The translations under genes and the position numbers were made by a program. The notes below the pieces were generated by a model that was given only the letters and a program-made list of their open reading frames with translations, searched no databases and had not been told where the DNA came from. Below are positions 1 through 8,785 of a stretch of 64,000 nucleotides of DNA, in pieces (position 1 is the first letter of the stretch; each line of letters starts with the position of its first letter). Source of the DNA: Eubacteriales bacterium (GTDB lineage Bacteria; Bacillota; Clostridia; Lachnospirales; Lachnospiraceae); NCBI GenBank assembly GCA_030524745.1, contig JAUNGC010000003.1, forward strand, positions 1 through 64,000, written 5' to 3'.

Positions 1-51
1 CCCGCCTCCTCAGCTTGGGAAGCTGATGTTCTACCGATGAACTACATCTGC
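1..51 (-). tRNA. tRNA-Gly(CCC), 5' part only
   Basis: Read on the minus strand the gene begins GCAGATG (acceptor arm), continues with the D-arm GTTC...GAAC and an anticodon stem TCAGC/GCTGA closing the loop TTCCCAA, whose anticodon is CCC (glycine). The window edge cuts it in the variable/T-arm region, so the 3' half is missing. A promoter with an extended -10 lies just upstream. Confidence 0.88.
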
Positions 52-60
52 ATGTTTGTG

Positions 61-89
61 ATTATAGCACATTCCTTTCAACTTGAAAA
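61..89 (-). promoter_or_regulatory. promoter of tRNA-Gly
   Basis: Minus strand: -35 TTTTCA, 17-base spacer, extended -10 TGTGCTATAAT. The -10 ends about nine bases before the mature tRNA 5' end. Confidence 0.6.
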
Positions 90-120
90 GAGTAAAAAAC
101 AAAAATTTATTACAGATGGT

Positions 121-147
121 AACAGGCCGGCAGGCTGCCGGCCCGTT
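121..147 (-). terminator. stem-loop after the sugar permease operon
   Basis: Strong GC-rich inverted repeat (AACAGGCCGGCAG with CTGCCGGCC) about 25 bases after the last permease gene. There is no long U-tract on the minus strand, so it may act as an mRNA 3' stabiliser as much as a terminator. Confidence 0.5.
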
Positions 148-172
148 CAACCTTTTTACTTTTCGCGTTTTC

Positions 173-1006
173 TTACTTTTCAGCGCCCATAGTCAGGCCG
201 TCGATGATGTACTTCGAGCAGAACAGATATACTATGACGACTGCCAGAATGGAAATTCCCACCGCCAGATACATTGCTCCATAATTTGTCAGATAAATCC
301 CTTTCACTAAAGAAATCAAAATGGGCATGGTATATTTTTTCGTATCCGTAATCATAATCAACGGACCGATATAATTATTCCAGCTGTTCACAAAATTAAA
401 AATACACATTGTCGCAATGCCGGGCATGATGCACGGAAACACGATTTTGTTGAAAATCCCGAATTCCGAACACCCCTCCATCCGCGCCGCTTCCAGAAGA
501 GAATCTGACACGCCCTGCCCAATCATGCCGCGCAGGAAAAAAATTGTGGATACGCTGGTAACGCCGGGCGTAAAAAAGGGAAACATAAAAGCAAGCAGAT
601 TATTCACCAATCCCATTTTCAACCCCAGTCTGTAAAAGCCGATGATGCTCACCTGTCCGGGAATCATCATGGAAGCCAGCACGACCGAAAAGAGAAACTT
701 TTTCCCCTTAAACTGATATTTTGCAAAACCAAAAGCCACCAGAGCGCCAAAATATCCCGAAACCAACGTAAAGACTGTCGATACCAGCAGGCTGTTGCGA
801 AAGCCGTTCCAGATATTCACATATTGCTGCAGTTTTTGATAATTTTCCGCCAGATATGTTCCCGGCAGCAAATTCAGCTGCGTGACAATTTCAAAACTGG
901 AATGGGTAGCGTTCACAGTCACCAGATAAAAAGGCACCAGCGTAATGACGACCAGTAAAATCAGAAAACCATATATAACAGCATTCACAATTCCTCTTTT
1001 AACCAT
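173..1006 (-). CDS. carbohydrate ABC transporter permease, MalG type (CUT1)
   Basis: Inner-membrane half of a sugar importer of the CUT1 family, paired with the MalF-type permease encoded just upstream. About 277 residues with six predicted membrane helices. The EAA loop that docks the ATPase is visible around residue 185 (EAARMEGCSEFGIFNKIVFP), as expected for MalG homologues. I chose the ATG at 1006, which has GAGGACAG before it; an in-frame GTG at 1018 is an alternative. The start overlaps the end of the MalF gene by a few bases, so the two are translated together. No ATPase gene is present here; CUT1 systems of Clostridia commonly share an MsmX-like ATPase encoded elsewhere. Substrate is inferred only from the linked GH2 and GH30 enzymes, so probably a beta-linked oligosaccharide. 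Confidence 0.93.
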   Translation of the reverse strand: MVKRGIVNAVIYGFLILLVVITLVPFYLVTVNATHSSFEIVTQLNLLPGTYLAENYQKLQQYVNIWNGFRNSLLVSTVFTLVSGYFGALVAFGFAKYQFKGKKFLFSVVLASMMIPGQVSIIGFYRLGLKMGLVNNLLAFMFPFFTPGVTSVSTIFFLRGMIGQGVSDSLLEAARMEGCSEFGIFNKIVFPCIMPGIATMCIFNFVNSWNNYIGPLIMITDTKKYTMPILISLVKGIYLTNYGAMYLAVGISILAVVIVYLFCSKYIIDGLTMGAEK

Positions 1007-1901
1007 TCCTGTCCTCACCTTTCCTCTTCATCGCCTTGAGCGATAAGATACTCATAAGGCCAATCACCGCAAATAATCCCACAGAAATGGCTGCAGAATA
1101 TCCATAATTATGATTTTTAAACCCCTGGTTATACAAATACATGGAAACGGTCAAGATCGCTTTATCCGGCTCTCCGGTACCGTCCGACATGGTGGAAGGC
1201 ACGTCAAACAACTGCATTCCGCCGATGATGGATGTGATGGTAATGTAAACGATTGTGGGTTTAATCAACGGCAGCGTTATCTTCCGATAGGTCTGTCCTT
1301 TTGAGGCGCCGTCGATCTGCGCCGCCTCAAAGAGGTTTCTGTCTATGGTCGTAATTCCTGCCATCACAAGAATAGTCGTATATCCGAACCACATCCACCA
1401 CTGAATATAGGATGTCAGTCCCGACGTAAACACCGGATCGTTGAAAAAATCAAAGGGCGCTCCCGGTATCTGCAAAGCCTGCAGAATATTATTTACGACG
1501 GATTTATTTCCATTAAAAAGCAGATTGAACAAAAGGCCGACAGATGCCGCCGTTACCAGATTCGGCAAATAATAGACTGCCCTGAACATTTTCATTCCCT
1601 TTACAGAATACATGGTAAAAATGGCTGAAAGCAAAAGGGCCGCCAGGATTTGCGGAATATAGCTGATAATCCAGATCCGCAGCGTATTCCATATGCTCAG
1701 ATAAAAAATTCTGTCTGTCAAAAGTCTTTTGAAATTTGCCAGTCCTACAAAAGTTTCCGGCGCCAGTCCATCCCATTTTTGAAGGCTTAACGAAAATGTA
1801 AACAATACCGGATACAAACCCAGAAAAATAAATGCGATGAAAAAGGGCGATATGAATAAATATCCGTATTTACTTCTGTCATTTATGCTTTTCTTTTTCA
1901 T
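999..1901 (-). CDS. carbohydrate ABC transporter permease, MalF type (CUT1)
   Basis: First permease of the importer, 300 residues, starting MKKKSINDRSKYGY with a ribosome site AGGAGATG seven bases upstream. Six membrane helices, beginning with LFISPFFIAFIFLGLYPVLF, and an EAA loop near residue 195 (EAAQIDGASKGQTYRKITLP). It follows the binding-protein gene after a 92-base gap holding a stem-loop, and its 3' end overlaps the MalG-type gene. Together with the lipoprotein it forms the membrane channel; the ATPase must come from elsewhere in the genome. Confidence 0.93.
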   Translation of the reverse strand: MKKKSINDRSKYGYLFISPFFIAFIFLGLYPVLFTFSLSLQKWDGLAPETFVGLANFKRLLTDRIFYLSIWNTLRIWIISYIPQILAALLLSAIFTMYSVKGMKMFRAVYYLPNLVTAASVGLLFNLLFNGNKSVVNNILQALQIPGAPFDFFNDPVFTSGLTSYIQWWMWFGYTTILVMAGITTIDRNLFEAAQIDGASKGQTYRKITLPLIKPTIVYITITSIIGGMQLFDVPSTMSDGTGEPDKAILTVSMYLYNQGFKNHNYGYSAAISVGLFAVIGLMSILSLKAMKRKGEDRNG

Positions 1902-1925
1902 TTTGCCATCTCCTGTAAAAGGGAC

Positions 1926-1967
1926 GGCTGCTGCGCCTCAGCCTTTGCCGCCATTCCTGCAGCAGCC
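1926..1967 (-). other. stem-loop between binding protein and permease genes
   Basis: Perfect nine-base arms GGCTGCTGC/GCAGCAGCC with a 24-base loop in the binding-protein/permease gap. Such hairpins often protect the upstream binding-protein mRNA and keep permease expression lower. Function here is inferred. Confidence 0.5.
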
Positions 1968-1993
1968 TCTTCTCACATATTACTCTTCCCGTT

Positions 1994-3334
1994 TTATTCA
2001 ATAATCAATTCCGGATAGTTTGTCGCCACGTCATTTTTAAACTGCTCAATGGCTTCTTCTTTCGACAGCTTTCCCGTCGCATACGCTTTTGCTGCAGTTT
2101 TAAACGCCGAATTGATCTGCCCGTCATACTCGGTGATCGTGACATGGGGTTTTTCTGACATCACCTGATTATAAAACTCATAAATATTCTGCCCTGCAAG
2201 AGTTTCCTCCCCCTCTCCCTGAGCCAGTTTGTCATTCGCAGATTTACAGTCGACATACTCGCCGTATTCGCTTGCATATTCCTGCAGCGCTTCGGAATTT
2301 AAGGTCACATATTCCAGAAATGCCCATGCCGCTTCCTTATTCGGGCTGTCCTTATAAATTCCCAGCCAGGTCCCGCCGTTAATATAAGGATTCGGTCCTT
2401 CGCAAAGTCCCCATTTCCCCATAGTATTTACAGCGTTTGCCTTAATCACAAAGGAATATCCCCAGGTAGGAAGAATATAACAAAATACGCTGTCTCCTTC
2501 CACACCGGCAATCCATTCCGGATCCCATTCCGAAACGTTTAAATCATATCCGTTTTCCTGAATCGTTTTTACAATATCCAGAAAATCTTCCATTTTAGGG
2601 TCGATCACCAGCTTACCGTCCACTACCCAGGGCTGGTCTCTGTAGGACAGCGCCATCAGCATTACGTCCTCCCAACTGCCGAACATGGTAATTCCCGCTT
2701 CTTTCATTACTGCCGCTGTCTCCAGCATCTTATCGTAATCAGACAGGTATGCCGCCACGTCTTCCGGCTCGCTCACGCCTAAAACCTCTTCTGCCAGATC
2801 TCTTCTGTAGATAACGGACCCCGGCGTTGTCTGCCAGCTCAGCGCGCGGATTGCACCTGTGTCATCCGTTCCCACATCTTTTACATAGTCCCATACATCT
2901 TCAAGCGCTTCCGACGCGGAATATGGCGCCTGGCTCAGATCGTCCCATACGCCGGCATTCACCAGATATCTTACATAATCAGACTCCCCGGTAAAAATGT
3001 CCGGAACATCCTGACCGCTGGAAATGACCGGCGTCAGCTTGGACAAAAATTCCGTATTGGGAATTACCGTAATATTCACCTTAATGTTCGGATAAATCTG
3101 GTTGAATCCTTCCACAAAACGCTGCAGTTCTTCCCCCGATGACCAGATATTCAGTTCTGCCGCCAAATCGGCATCTACACCGTCCGTTTCCCCTGCATCC
3201 GTTTCGGCCGCAGGCTGCGGCGCATCTGCCGTCTGTTCACCGGTATCTTCCTGTGTCTGGCTCTGCCCGCATCCCGCCAGTGCGCCCACGCACATTGCCG
3301 CAGCAAGCAGCAGGCTCAACATTTTCTTCTTCAT
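1994..3334 (-). CDS. extracellular sugar-binding lipoprotein (ABC transporter, family 1)
   Basis: Solute-binding protein that captures the sugar outside the cell and delivers it to the two downstream permeases. 446 residues. A lipoprotein signal peptide is clear: MKKK, a hydrophobic run, then the lipobox LAGC at about residue 21, followed by a Thr/Glu/Asp-rich linker to about residue 55. The rest has the family-1 binding fold (LNIWSSGEELQRFVEGFNQIYPNIKVNI near the mature N-terminus, and a GTWLGIYKDSPNKEAAWAF segment in the C-terminal half). Ribosome site AAGGAGGAAAC. It lies 41 bases after the GH30 gene in the same operon. The ligand cannot be read from sequence. Confidence 0.93.
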   Translation of the reverse strand: MKKKMLSLLLAAAMCVGALAGCGQSQTQEDTGEQTADAPQPAAETDAGETDGVDADLAAELNIWSSGEELQRFVEGFNQIYPNIKVNITVIPNTEFLSKLTPVISSGQDVPDIFTGESDYVRYLVNAGVWDDLSQAPYSASEALEDVWDYVKDVGTDDTGAIRALSWQTTPGSVIYRRDLAEEVLGVSEPEDVAAYLSDYDKMLETAAVMKEAGITMFGSWEDVMLMALSYRDQPWVVDGKLVIDPKMEDFLDIVKTIQENGYDLNVSEWDPEWIAGVEGDSVFCYILPTWGYSFVIKANAVNTMGKWGLCEGPNPYINGGTWLGIYKDSPNKEAAWAFLEYVTLNSEALQEYASEYGEYVDCKSANDKLAQGEGEETLAGQNIYEFYNQVMSEKPHVTITEYDGQINSAFKTAAKAYATGKLSKEEAIEQFKNDVATNYPELIIE

Positions 3335-3375
3335 TCTGTTTCCTCCTTTTTTGAATTTGCTTTATTTGATTTGCT

Positions 3376-4833
3376 CTACTTGAACAAACAGGTCACAATA
3401 CTATGCGCCGGCAAACTGGTCTCTGCGATTTCATCCCGATAACGCAGCGTCAGCTTTTCCGTTCGATCTCCGGGATTCATCACCACTGCAACCTTCCCGC
3501 CATCCGGATTTTCAAAGGTGCATCCTTCCAGCAGATGCGTATACATGGAATTGCCGATTCTCACCGCGCCCGGTCTGATGAATTTGCTGAAATGACCGAT
3601 ATAGTAGTAAGATGAAGAAAACCGGATTTTTTCCGTTTCATGATCGACCACCATCGGGGCTTCTCCCACCCAGATTCCCGTGCTGATACAGGGGAGTAAA
3701 AATTCCTTTTCCGTCTCGCTCAGTTCCTCTTGCCTGCATCCGCCGGCAAGAAATCTTTCCCGGAAAGCCAGTTGTTCATCCATCCAGTGATCCGGTCTTC
3801 CGGTCGTATCCAGAAGCATGTTCCAGTCCACCCAACCGCAGGCCCAGTGATTCAGATCGCCGATCATATCGTGCGCATACTTTTCACCCGCCGCATAGCA
3901 TTCCCTCGGTTCATTGCTCATACAGGCTTCCGTTCCGAGAATCAGCTTCCCCGGATACATCTGATGAATGGCATCCAGCGCGCCGAAATGGTCTCCCGCG
4001 TACCAGTGAATCGCAATTCCGTCCACTGCCTCCCCCGCTTTTTTATCGGAAAAGATTTCTGACGCCCTGTCAAAAGCCCTCTCTTTATTATGGTCCCAGC
4101 AAAGCACCTTTTTATCGCCCAGGCCGGCCCTGCACAGAGCGGGCCGCAGATATTCTCCCGCAAACTCCCGTTCATCCTGCGCCGTATAGTAGCAGGATTC
4201 CCATCCCATTTCGGCGTGCGTTTCATTCTGAATTGTTATTCCCCAGACAGGAATCCCTTCCCGTTCATATTCCTGCAGAAATTTCACAAAGTAATCCGCC
4301 CAGACCTGACGGCAATCCTTGCGCAGATACCGCCCCTTATCCATGCGCCCGTTTGTTTTCATCCAGCCCGGCGGGCTCCACGGAGAAGCAAAAAGTTTCA
4401 GTTCCTGATTGATGGACAACGCCTTCTTTATCATGGGAATCACGTCCTGCCGGTCATGTTCCAGGGAAAAATCTTTTAACTCCCAATCGTTTTCCGTATC
4501 GTCGCAGGTATAAAATTCCGTAGAAAAATCACAGCTATTAATAGTAGTCCTGCAAAGACTGTAACCAATTCCCTCTTCCCTGTCGAAATACCCTTTCATC
4601 ACCGCTTCCTGACCGGCAGCGCTCATTTTCATAAGATTGACCGCGCTGGCCTGCGTCATTGCGCCGCCGAATCCCAGGATCTCCTGGTAACGTACCTCGT
4701 CATATATATTAAAGATATTGGCTTCATTCGCACGATACCCCTCTCTGTCCGCGTGAAAGAACAGCGGTTCCTTTTCCTGCAGAAAAGCATGACTATTGTA
4801 ATCTGTTATAAAAACCCTGATTTTTCCCTTCAT
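3376..4833 (-). CDS. glycoside hydrolase family 30 (glucosylceramidase-like beta-glycosidase)
   Basis: Retaining beta-glycosidase of family GH30. From the ATG at 4833 it has 485 residues. The family signature GFGGAMTQASA is at about residue 54. The likely acid/base is Glu204 (IQNE) and the likely nucleophile Glu302 (LGTEAC), followed by the small beta-domain at the C-terminus. No signal peptide, so it acts in the cytoplasm on imported glycoside. An in-frame start 30 bases earlier exists, but 4833 forms an ATGA stop/start overlap with the GH2 gene and has GGAGAGAG upstream, so it is preferred. Family members act on glucosylceramide, beta-1,6-glucan or xylan-type bonds; specificity here is unknown. 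Confidence 0.9.
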   Translation of the reverse strand: MKGKIRVFITDYNSHAFLQEKEPLFFHADREGYRANEANIFNIYDEVRYQEILGFGGAMTQASAVNLMKMSAAGQEAVMKGYFDREEGIGYSLCRTTINSCDFSTEFYTCDDTENDWELKDFSLEHDRQDVIPMIKKALSINQELKLFASPWSPPGWMKTNGRMDKGRYLRKDCRQVWADYFVKFLQEYEREGIPVWGITIQNETHAEMGWESCYYTAQDEREFAGEYLRPALCRAGLGDKKVLCWDHNKERAFDRASEIFSDKKAGEAVDGIAIHWYAGDHFGALDAIHQMYPGKLILGTEACMSNEPRECYAAGEKYAHDMIGDLNHWACGWVDWNMLLDTTGRPDHWMDEQLAFRERFLAGGCRQEELSETEKEFLLPCISTGIWVGEAPMVVDHETEKIRFSSSYYYIGHFSKFIRPGAVRIGNSMYTHLLEGCTFENPDGGKVAVVMNPGDRTEKLTLRYRDEIAETSLPAHSIVTCLFK

Positions 4834-6662
4834 TCTCTCTCCTCGCTTTCCCCGGATCCGCATCCGTTTTGTATTCTGCTGTTATATCGTTCTTCATTGA
4901 TTGCACGGATAACCCGGGGATTTATTTTGAAATTGCGCTCCTCATCCATAAGGCCGTTGATTTCCTGCTGCACATCCGTAAGCTGCGTATAACAATACCC
5001 GCATGCCCATTGGAGTCTTCCCACCGCCCGGACAATATCTTTGTATCGTTTCACAAATTCGTCCGCATTTTTCACCTTATTGCCGTACCCCCATCCCGGC
5101 TGTCCGTTTTGAAATGCAATGCCGCCGAACTCGCTTATCATAACCGGCTGCCCTGTATAGCGATAGTTTTGTGCAAAAACCGGCTTTTGCAGATTGGGAA
5201 ACAGCCTGCTGTCCAGAATTTCTTCCCGGTTCCATTCATACCGCTCTGAAAAAGCGTGCGCGTCTTCTTCATAGTCATGCAGCGTGATAATATCCGATAC
5301 GGTGTGCTCCCAGCCGTCATTTGCCAGAACCAGCCTTGTGCCGTCCAGCGCTTTTATGGTATGGTAAGCCGCCTCGGCAAAATGCTGCTGCCTTGTATTC
5401 GTCCGGATTTCATTGATCCCCCAGGATTCGTTAAATGCCGTCCAGACAAGAATGGAAGGATGGCTGTAATGCTGCTCCACGATTTCTGCCAGTTCCCTCA
5501 TATAATTCCGGATTTCTCCGGCTTCAAAACAATATGCGGAAGGGATTTCGCACCAGACCAGCAGTCCAAGCACATCACACCAATAGTAGTATCTCTCATC
5601 CTCTATTTTTTGATGTTTTCTCGCCCCGTTAAAACCCAATTCTTTCGTTTTCCTGATGTCTTCAATAATCGCGTCTTCATCCGGCGGGGTCAAACCGGTT
5701 TCCTTCCAATACCCCTGGTCCAGTATCAGTCTTTGATAAAGAGGTTCTCCATTCAAAAGGATGTTTCCCTGACAGACGACAATCTCCCGCATTCCGAAAT
5801 AGGAGGCCACCTGATCGCACAGGCCATCCTTCCGAAACAGCGATATTTCAATGTCATACAGGTTCGGCCTGTCCGCCGACCAATAATGGATTCCGTCCAA
5901 TTCCGTATCTTCACTGATTTCCGTCACATCGACAACGGCCGCCGTATGGTATCTTCTCACCGGAAAATCCACTGCTGTAATCAGTCTGCCTTCAAAAGAA
6001 ATTTCGGCCTTTGCACGGACATTTTCGTACGCCTTTTCCCCTTCAATTTCAAGGTCAATCCCCAGTCTTTTGTCTTTCGGCATGGGCGTCAGCTTCAGGG
6101 AAGTGATATGCACTTCATTCACAATCTCCATCCAAACGGTTTTCCAGATTCCTGTCGTCTGTACATACCAGCAGCGAAAACTTTCTTCCCGCCATCTTTG
6201 TTTGCCGCGAAGCTGTCTGGCGTCAAAAGAATCTTCCGCTCTTACGACAATCTCATTTTTGTCCGCCAGATAATCGGTGATATCAATGCTAAAACGCGTA
6301 TACCCTCCCTCATGCTGGCCCGCCTTTTTTCCGTTTATCCAGACAGTCGTCCGGTAATCACAGCCCTCAAAATGAAGCAGCACCCGTTTCTGCCAAATTT
6401 CATCGGGAAGAATGTCAAAGGTTCTTGCATACCACACACAAAAATGTGCTTTTTCTTCTTCAATGCCGCTGGCTTTTGTCTCATAGGAAAACGGAACCCG
6501 AATATTTCTCCTGCTCTGAAAATTTTCATACCACCGCTCCTTTTCCCCCCTTCCCTCATCGTCAAATCGAAACGCCCAATCCCCGTTTAAACTGCTCCAG
6601 GACTTCCTGACCATCTGAGGTCTGGGGTAATCTTTGATATAGCATGCTGTCTGCCTCCTCAT
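4830..6662 (-). CDS. glycoside hydrolase family 2 (beta-galactosidase/glucuronidase-like)
   Basis: First gene of the glycoside operon, 610 residues, no signal peptide. Domain order is typical of GH2: sugar-binding jelly-roll (about 1-180), immunoglobulin-like sandwich (about 185-290), then the TIM barrel. Asn411-Glu412 in FNESWG is the expected acid/base motif and Glu511 in ISEFGG the expected nucleophile. The length matches short GH2 enzymes rather than LacZ. It overlaps the GH30 start by four bases, so the two enzymes are probably co-translated and act in sequence on the same imported oligosaccharide. The exact glycoside (galactoside, glucuronide, mannoside or other) cannot be decided. Confidence 0.9.
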   Translation of the reverse strand: MRRQTACYIKDYPRPQMVRKSWSSLNGDWAFRFDDEGRGEKERWYENFQSRRNIRVPFSYETKASGIEEEKAHFCVWYARTFDILPDEIWQKRVLLHFEGCDYRTTVWINGKKAGQHEGGYTRFSIDITDYLADKNEIVVRAEDSFDARQLRGKQRWREESFRCWYVQTTGIWKTVWMEIVNEVHITSLKLTPMPKDKRLGIDLEIEGEKAYENVRAKAEISFEGRLITAVDFPVRRYHTAAVVDVTEISEDTELDGIHYWSADRPNLYDIEISLFRKDGLCDQVASYFGMREIVVCQGNILLNGEPLYQRLILDQGYWKETGLTPPDEDAIIEDIRKTKELGFNGARKHQKIEDERYYYWCDVLGLLVWCEIPSAYCFEAGEIRNYMRELAEIVEQHYSHPSILVWTAFNESWGINEIRTNTRQQHFAEAAYHTIKALDGTRLVLANDGWEHTVSDIITLHDYEEDAHAFSERYEWNREEILDSRLFPNLQKPVFAQNYRYTGQPVMISEFGGIAFQNGQPGWGYGNKVKNADEFVKRYKDIVRAVGRLQWACGYCYTQLTDVQQEINGLMDEERNFKINPRVIRAINEERYNSRIQNGCGSGESEERE

Positions 6663-6716
6663 ATCGTTCCCTCTCTGTGCTTTATTTATATTATATTTTT
6701 TGATGTTTATATTTAT

Positions 6717-6744
6717 ATTCTACCATTTTCTTCTCCCATATCAA
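6717..6744 (-). promoter_or_regulatory. promoter of the GH2-GH30-ABC operon
   Basis: Minus strand TTGATA, 16-base spacer, TAGAAT, about 55 bases before the GH2 start. The leader between them is almost pure A/T with an imperfect inverted repeat (6680-6720) that could be an operator, possibly for the adjacent ArsR-type regulator. Confidence 0.5.
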
Positions 6745-6827
6745 TTGTATTTTTGGCATTTTTTCTGTTTTTTTAGATTATTTTATGTTTTTTGACCATT
6801 TAATATCAGTATTACTGTTTTAAAATC

Positions 6828-6872
6828 CAAAAAAAGAAGCGATATAAACAGTTACCCTCATATCGCCTTTTT
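6828..6872 (-). terminator. terminator after the ArsR-type gene
   Basis: Stem GCGATAT/ATATCGC (6839-6866) with an A-run before and a T-run after, so it can work in both directions; it closes the regulatory operon just past the ArsR-type stop codon at 6880. Confidence 0.7.
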
Positions 6873-6879
6873 TCGTCGT

Positions 6880-7806
6880 TCAATTTCGATATTCCATTCC
6901 CATCACGATATCCTGCGGATGGTCTCCATAAGTCTTTCCAAATATATTAAATCCGCCCACATAGGTCGCATCCGGTTTATTACAGATTTCAAACTCTATA
7001 TATGCCGACTCCCTTTCAAGCAGTTTTTCAACCGTTATATCCGAATATTGTTTCCCATTCATCAGCGTGGCTTTTTCATTGATTTCAATTCCCAGCATAA
7101 CGCCGTACTGCGTGGAACCGTTCTCCCATATTTTCGGATTCAGCCTTCCCCTTCTGGAACCATAATCGCCGTTTGAACGCCAGGTACCGATTTCCACGCC
7201 ATTCACCTTAAATGTAATATCGGATTTCCAGTCCTCATGATAATTCGGCGCTTCCGAACAAATTTCCAGCGTAAACATCAGCTTATATGCCTTTCCACCC
7301 GATGGAAGCATATTGGGAAACCGGTATTTCACATACCCGCCTGCCGTCCACAAAATCCCCGCTTTGACTCGTTCCGGCAAATAAAACGAAGATACCTTAT
7401 CTTCCGTGCCGATGATGCCCTGCTCACCGGCAATTCCGCAGGTCGGCATCACTTCAAAATCATAATAGGCGCCTATGGGCATCTCATAACTTCTGTATTC
7501 ATTGATATCGCTGTTTTTCTGATAGGCGCTGATATTGATATAGTCCGTCTTTCTGGTACACAGTTTCAGCGTTCCCCTCATGCCGGGACGTTCCTCTATG
7601 CTTATCAGATCCGCAGCTTCCAGAATCTTAATATGGAAAGTCACGCTGGATTGGGGAATGTTCAGCCTTTCAGAAATTTCACTGATGCTAAGTCCCTTAT
7701 TCTCAATCAGCTTCAGTATATCAATCCTCGCGGGCACAGACAATGCTTTGCAAATGCTGCACAATTTTTCCTTATTTCCAACATCCACATTCACAATTCT
7801 TGACAT
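6880..7806 (-). CDS. ArsR-family regulator with large C-terminal domain
   Basis: Transcription regulator of 308 residues. Residues about 10-95 form an ArsR/SmtB winged helix (LSVPARIDILKLIENKGLSI, then NIPQSSVTFHIKILEAADLI as recognition helix and wing). None of the usual ArsR metal-binding cysteine pairs are obvious in this part. The remaining roughly 210 residues are beta-rich and unlike a classical ArsR protein, so a ligand-sensing domain is likely; phrases such as FKVNGVEIGTWRSNGDYGSRR suggest a jelly-roll-like fold, but I do not recognise the family. It ends the XRE/sigma/small-protein operon and lies directly upstream of the GH2 operon, so it is the best candidate for controlling sugar import. 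Ribosome site GAGGGATGC. Confidence 0.75.
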   Translation of the reverse strand: MSRIVNVDVGNKEKLCSICKALSVPARIDILKLIENKGLSISEISERLNIPQSSVTFHIKILEAADLISIEERPGMRGTLKLCTRKTDYINISAYQKNSDINEYRSYEMPIGAYYDFEVMPTCGIAGEQGIIGTEDKVSSFYLPERVKAGILWTAGGYVKYRFPNMLPSGGKAYKLMFTLEICSEAPNYHEDWKSDITFKVNGVEIGTWRSNGDYGSRRGRLNPKIWENGSTQYGVMLGIEINEKATLMNGKQYSDITVEKLLERESAYIEFEICNKPDATYVGGFNIFGKTYGDHPQDIVMGMEYRN

Positions 7807-7844
7807 TAAGCATCCCTCTATCTCTTTTGCCGTACCCGATCCGT

Positions 7845-8174
7845 TTACCCCTGCGCGCTTTCATTCTTCCGGGCAAGGTCTTCATCCGAAATATGATACT
7901 TTACCCTAAACCGTTGAAAAGCGGATTCAGGATCTATGGATTCATCGTTTTTTTTTTGCTTTTCCAGTTCTGCAAATCGAGCAACCGCCTCTGCAATCTG
8001 ACTTTCTGTTTTCTGGCCGGCCGCCATCGGATCAAGGGCTTCCAGCCGCCCCAGAATCGCCTGAACCTGCTCCGCATCAAATTCAGCGTCCGTTGCATCG
8101 AAAGTAAACCAATTCAGCTTGTCATATAAATCCCGTATCAACTGTTCCTGTTTGGAATCTCTTTTCTCTTCCAT
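7845..8174 (-). CDS. small acidic protein of unknown function, linked to ECF sigma gene
   Basis: About 109 residues from the ATG at 8174 (MEEKRDSKQEQLIRDLYDKL), preceded by AGGGGAAAGAG. Rich in Glu, Asp, Lys and Ala, apparently helical, with no membrane segment and no cysteine motif. It starts about 20 bases after the sigma gene stop. The position would suit a cytoplasmic anti-sigma or co-factor, but there is no sequence evidence for either. I do not recognise the family. Confidence 0.6.
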   Translation of the reverse strand: MEEKRDSKQEQLIRDLYDKLNWFTFDATDAEFDAEQVQAILGRLEALDPMAAGQKTESQIAEAVARFAELEKQKKNDESIDPESAFQRFRVKYHISDEDLARKNESAQG

Positions 8175-8194
8175 CGTCTCTTTCCCCTTTTCAC

Positions 8195-8752
8195 TCAGAT
8201 CCCGGACAGGCCGCAGATCGCAATACAAACTGCCAAAAACAGCATCATCTTCATACTGCTTTTGATCTTCTCCTTCATTCGCGCGATGCGCGCCTTAAAA
8301 CAGGATTCCGTAATTCCCAGCCGCTCTGCCATCTCTGAAGACGTATAGCCATACTCATAATAATGCCGCAGGATGTTCAGATCCTGGCCGGATAACATAT
8401 GCTCCAGTGATGAATAAAAATCCACTATTTGATATGCATCAAGTTCGTCAGCAGGCCCTTCCTCATATATCATCATATCCATCAGGTCTGTACTGTCAAG
8501 GTCGGCCCTTCTCTGCTTTTGAAACCATTTTTTTATCTTATTTCTGGCAACCAGCGTCAGAAATCCCGGTATATTCGGATGTGTCTTCAGCGCTTTCCAT
8601 TTTTCATATGCAACGAAAAAGACTTCCTGCGTCAGATCGTCCACCGCCGCTTCATTATGGCGGATCATTCTCTGAACGTAATGATGGATTCCCGGATACT
8701 GGCTTTCATACATTTCTTCAAAGCTGCCATAATCATTCTTTTCCCCGTTCAT
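8195..8752 (-). CDS. ECF-type RNA polymerase sigma factor with hydrophobic C-terminal tail
   Basis: 185 residues. Region 2 (about 10-80) includes DDLTQEVFFVAYEKW, the core-binding and -10 recognition segment; region 4 (about 115-165) includes the helix-turn-helix YTSSEMAERLGITESCFKARIARMKEKI. The last about 19 residues (MKMMLFLAVCIAICGLSGI) are strongly hydrophobic, unlike normal ECF factors, and would suit a membrane anchor. Start at 8752 has AGAGGGGATT upstream. It sits between the XRE gene (34-base gap) and the small acidic protein gene. No typical anti-sigma with a membrane helix follows, so the tail itself may mediate control; that is inference. Confidence 0.85.
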   Translation of the reverse strand: MNGEKNDYGSFEEMYESQYPGIHHYVQRMIRHNEAAVDDLTQEVFFVAYEKWKALKTHPNIPGFLTLVARNKIKKWFQKQRRADLDSTDLMDMMIYEEGPADELDAYQIVDFYSSLEHMLSGQDLNILRHYYEYGYTSSEMAERLGITESCFKARIARMKEKIKSSMKMMLFLAVCIAICGLSGI

Positions 8753-8785
8753 CCAATCCCCTCTTTCGTTCCCGGATCCGTCTCT

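Noticed and set aside
5256-6590. 444-residue plus-strand frame opposite the GH2 gene
   Set aside because: Antisense shadow of a clear GH2 enzyme; no family resemblance.
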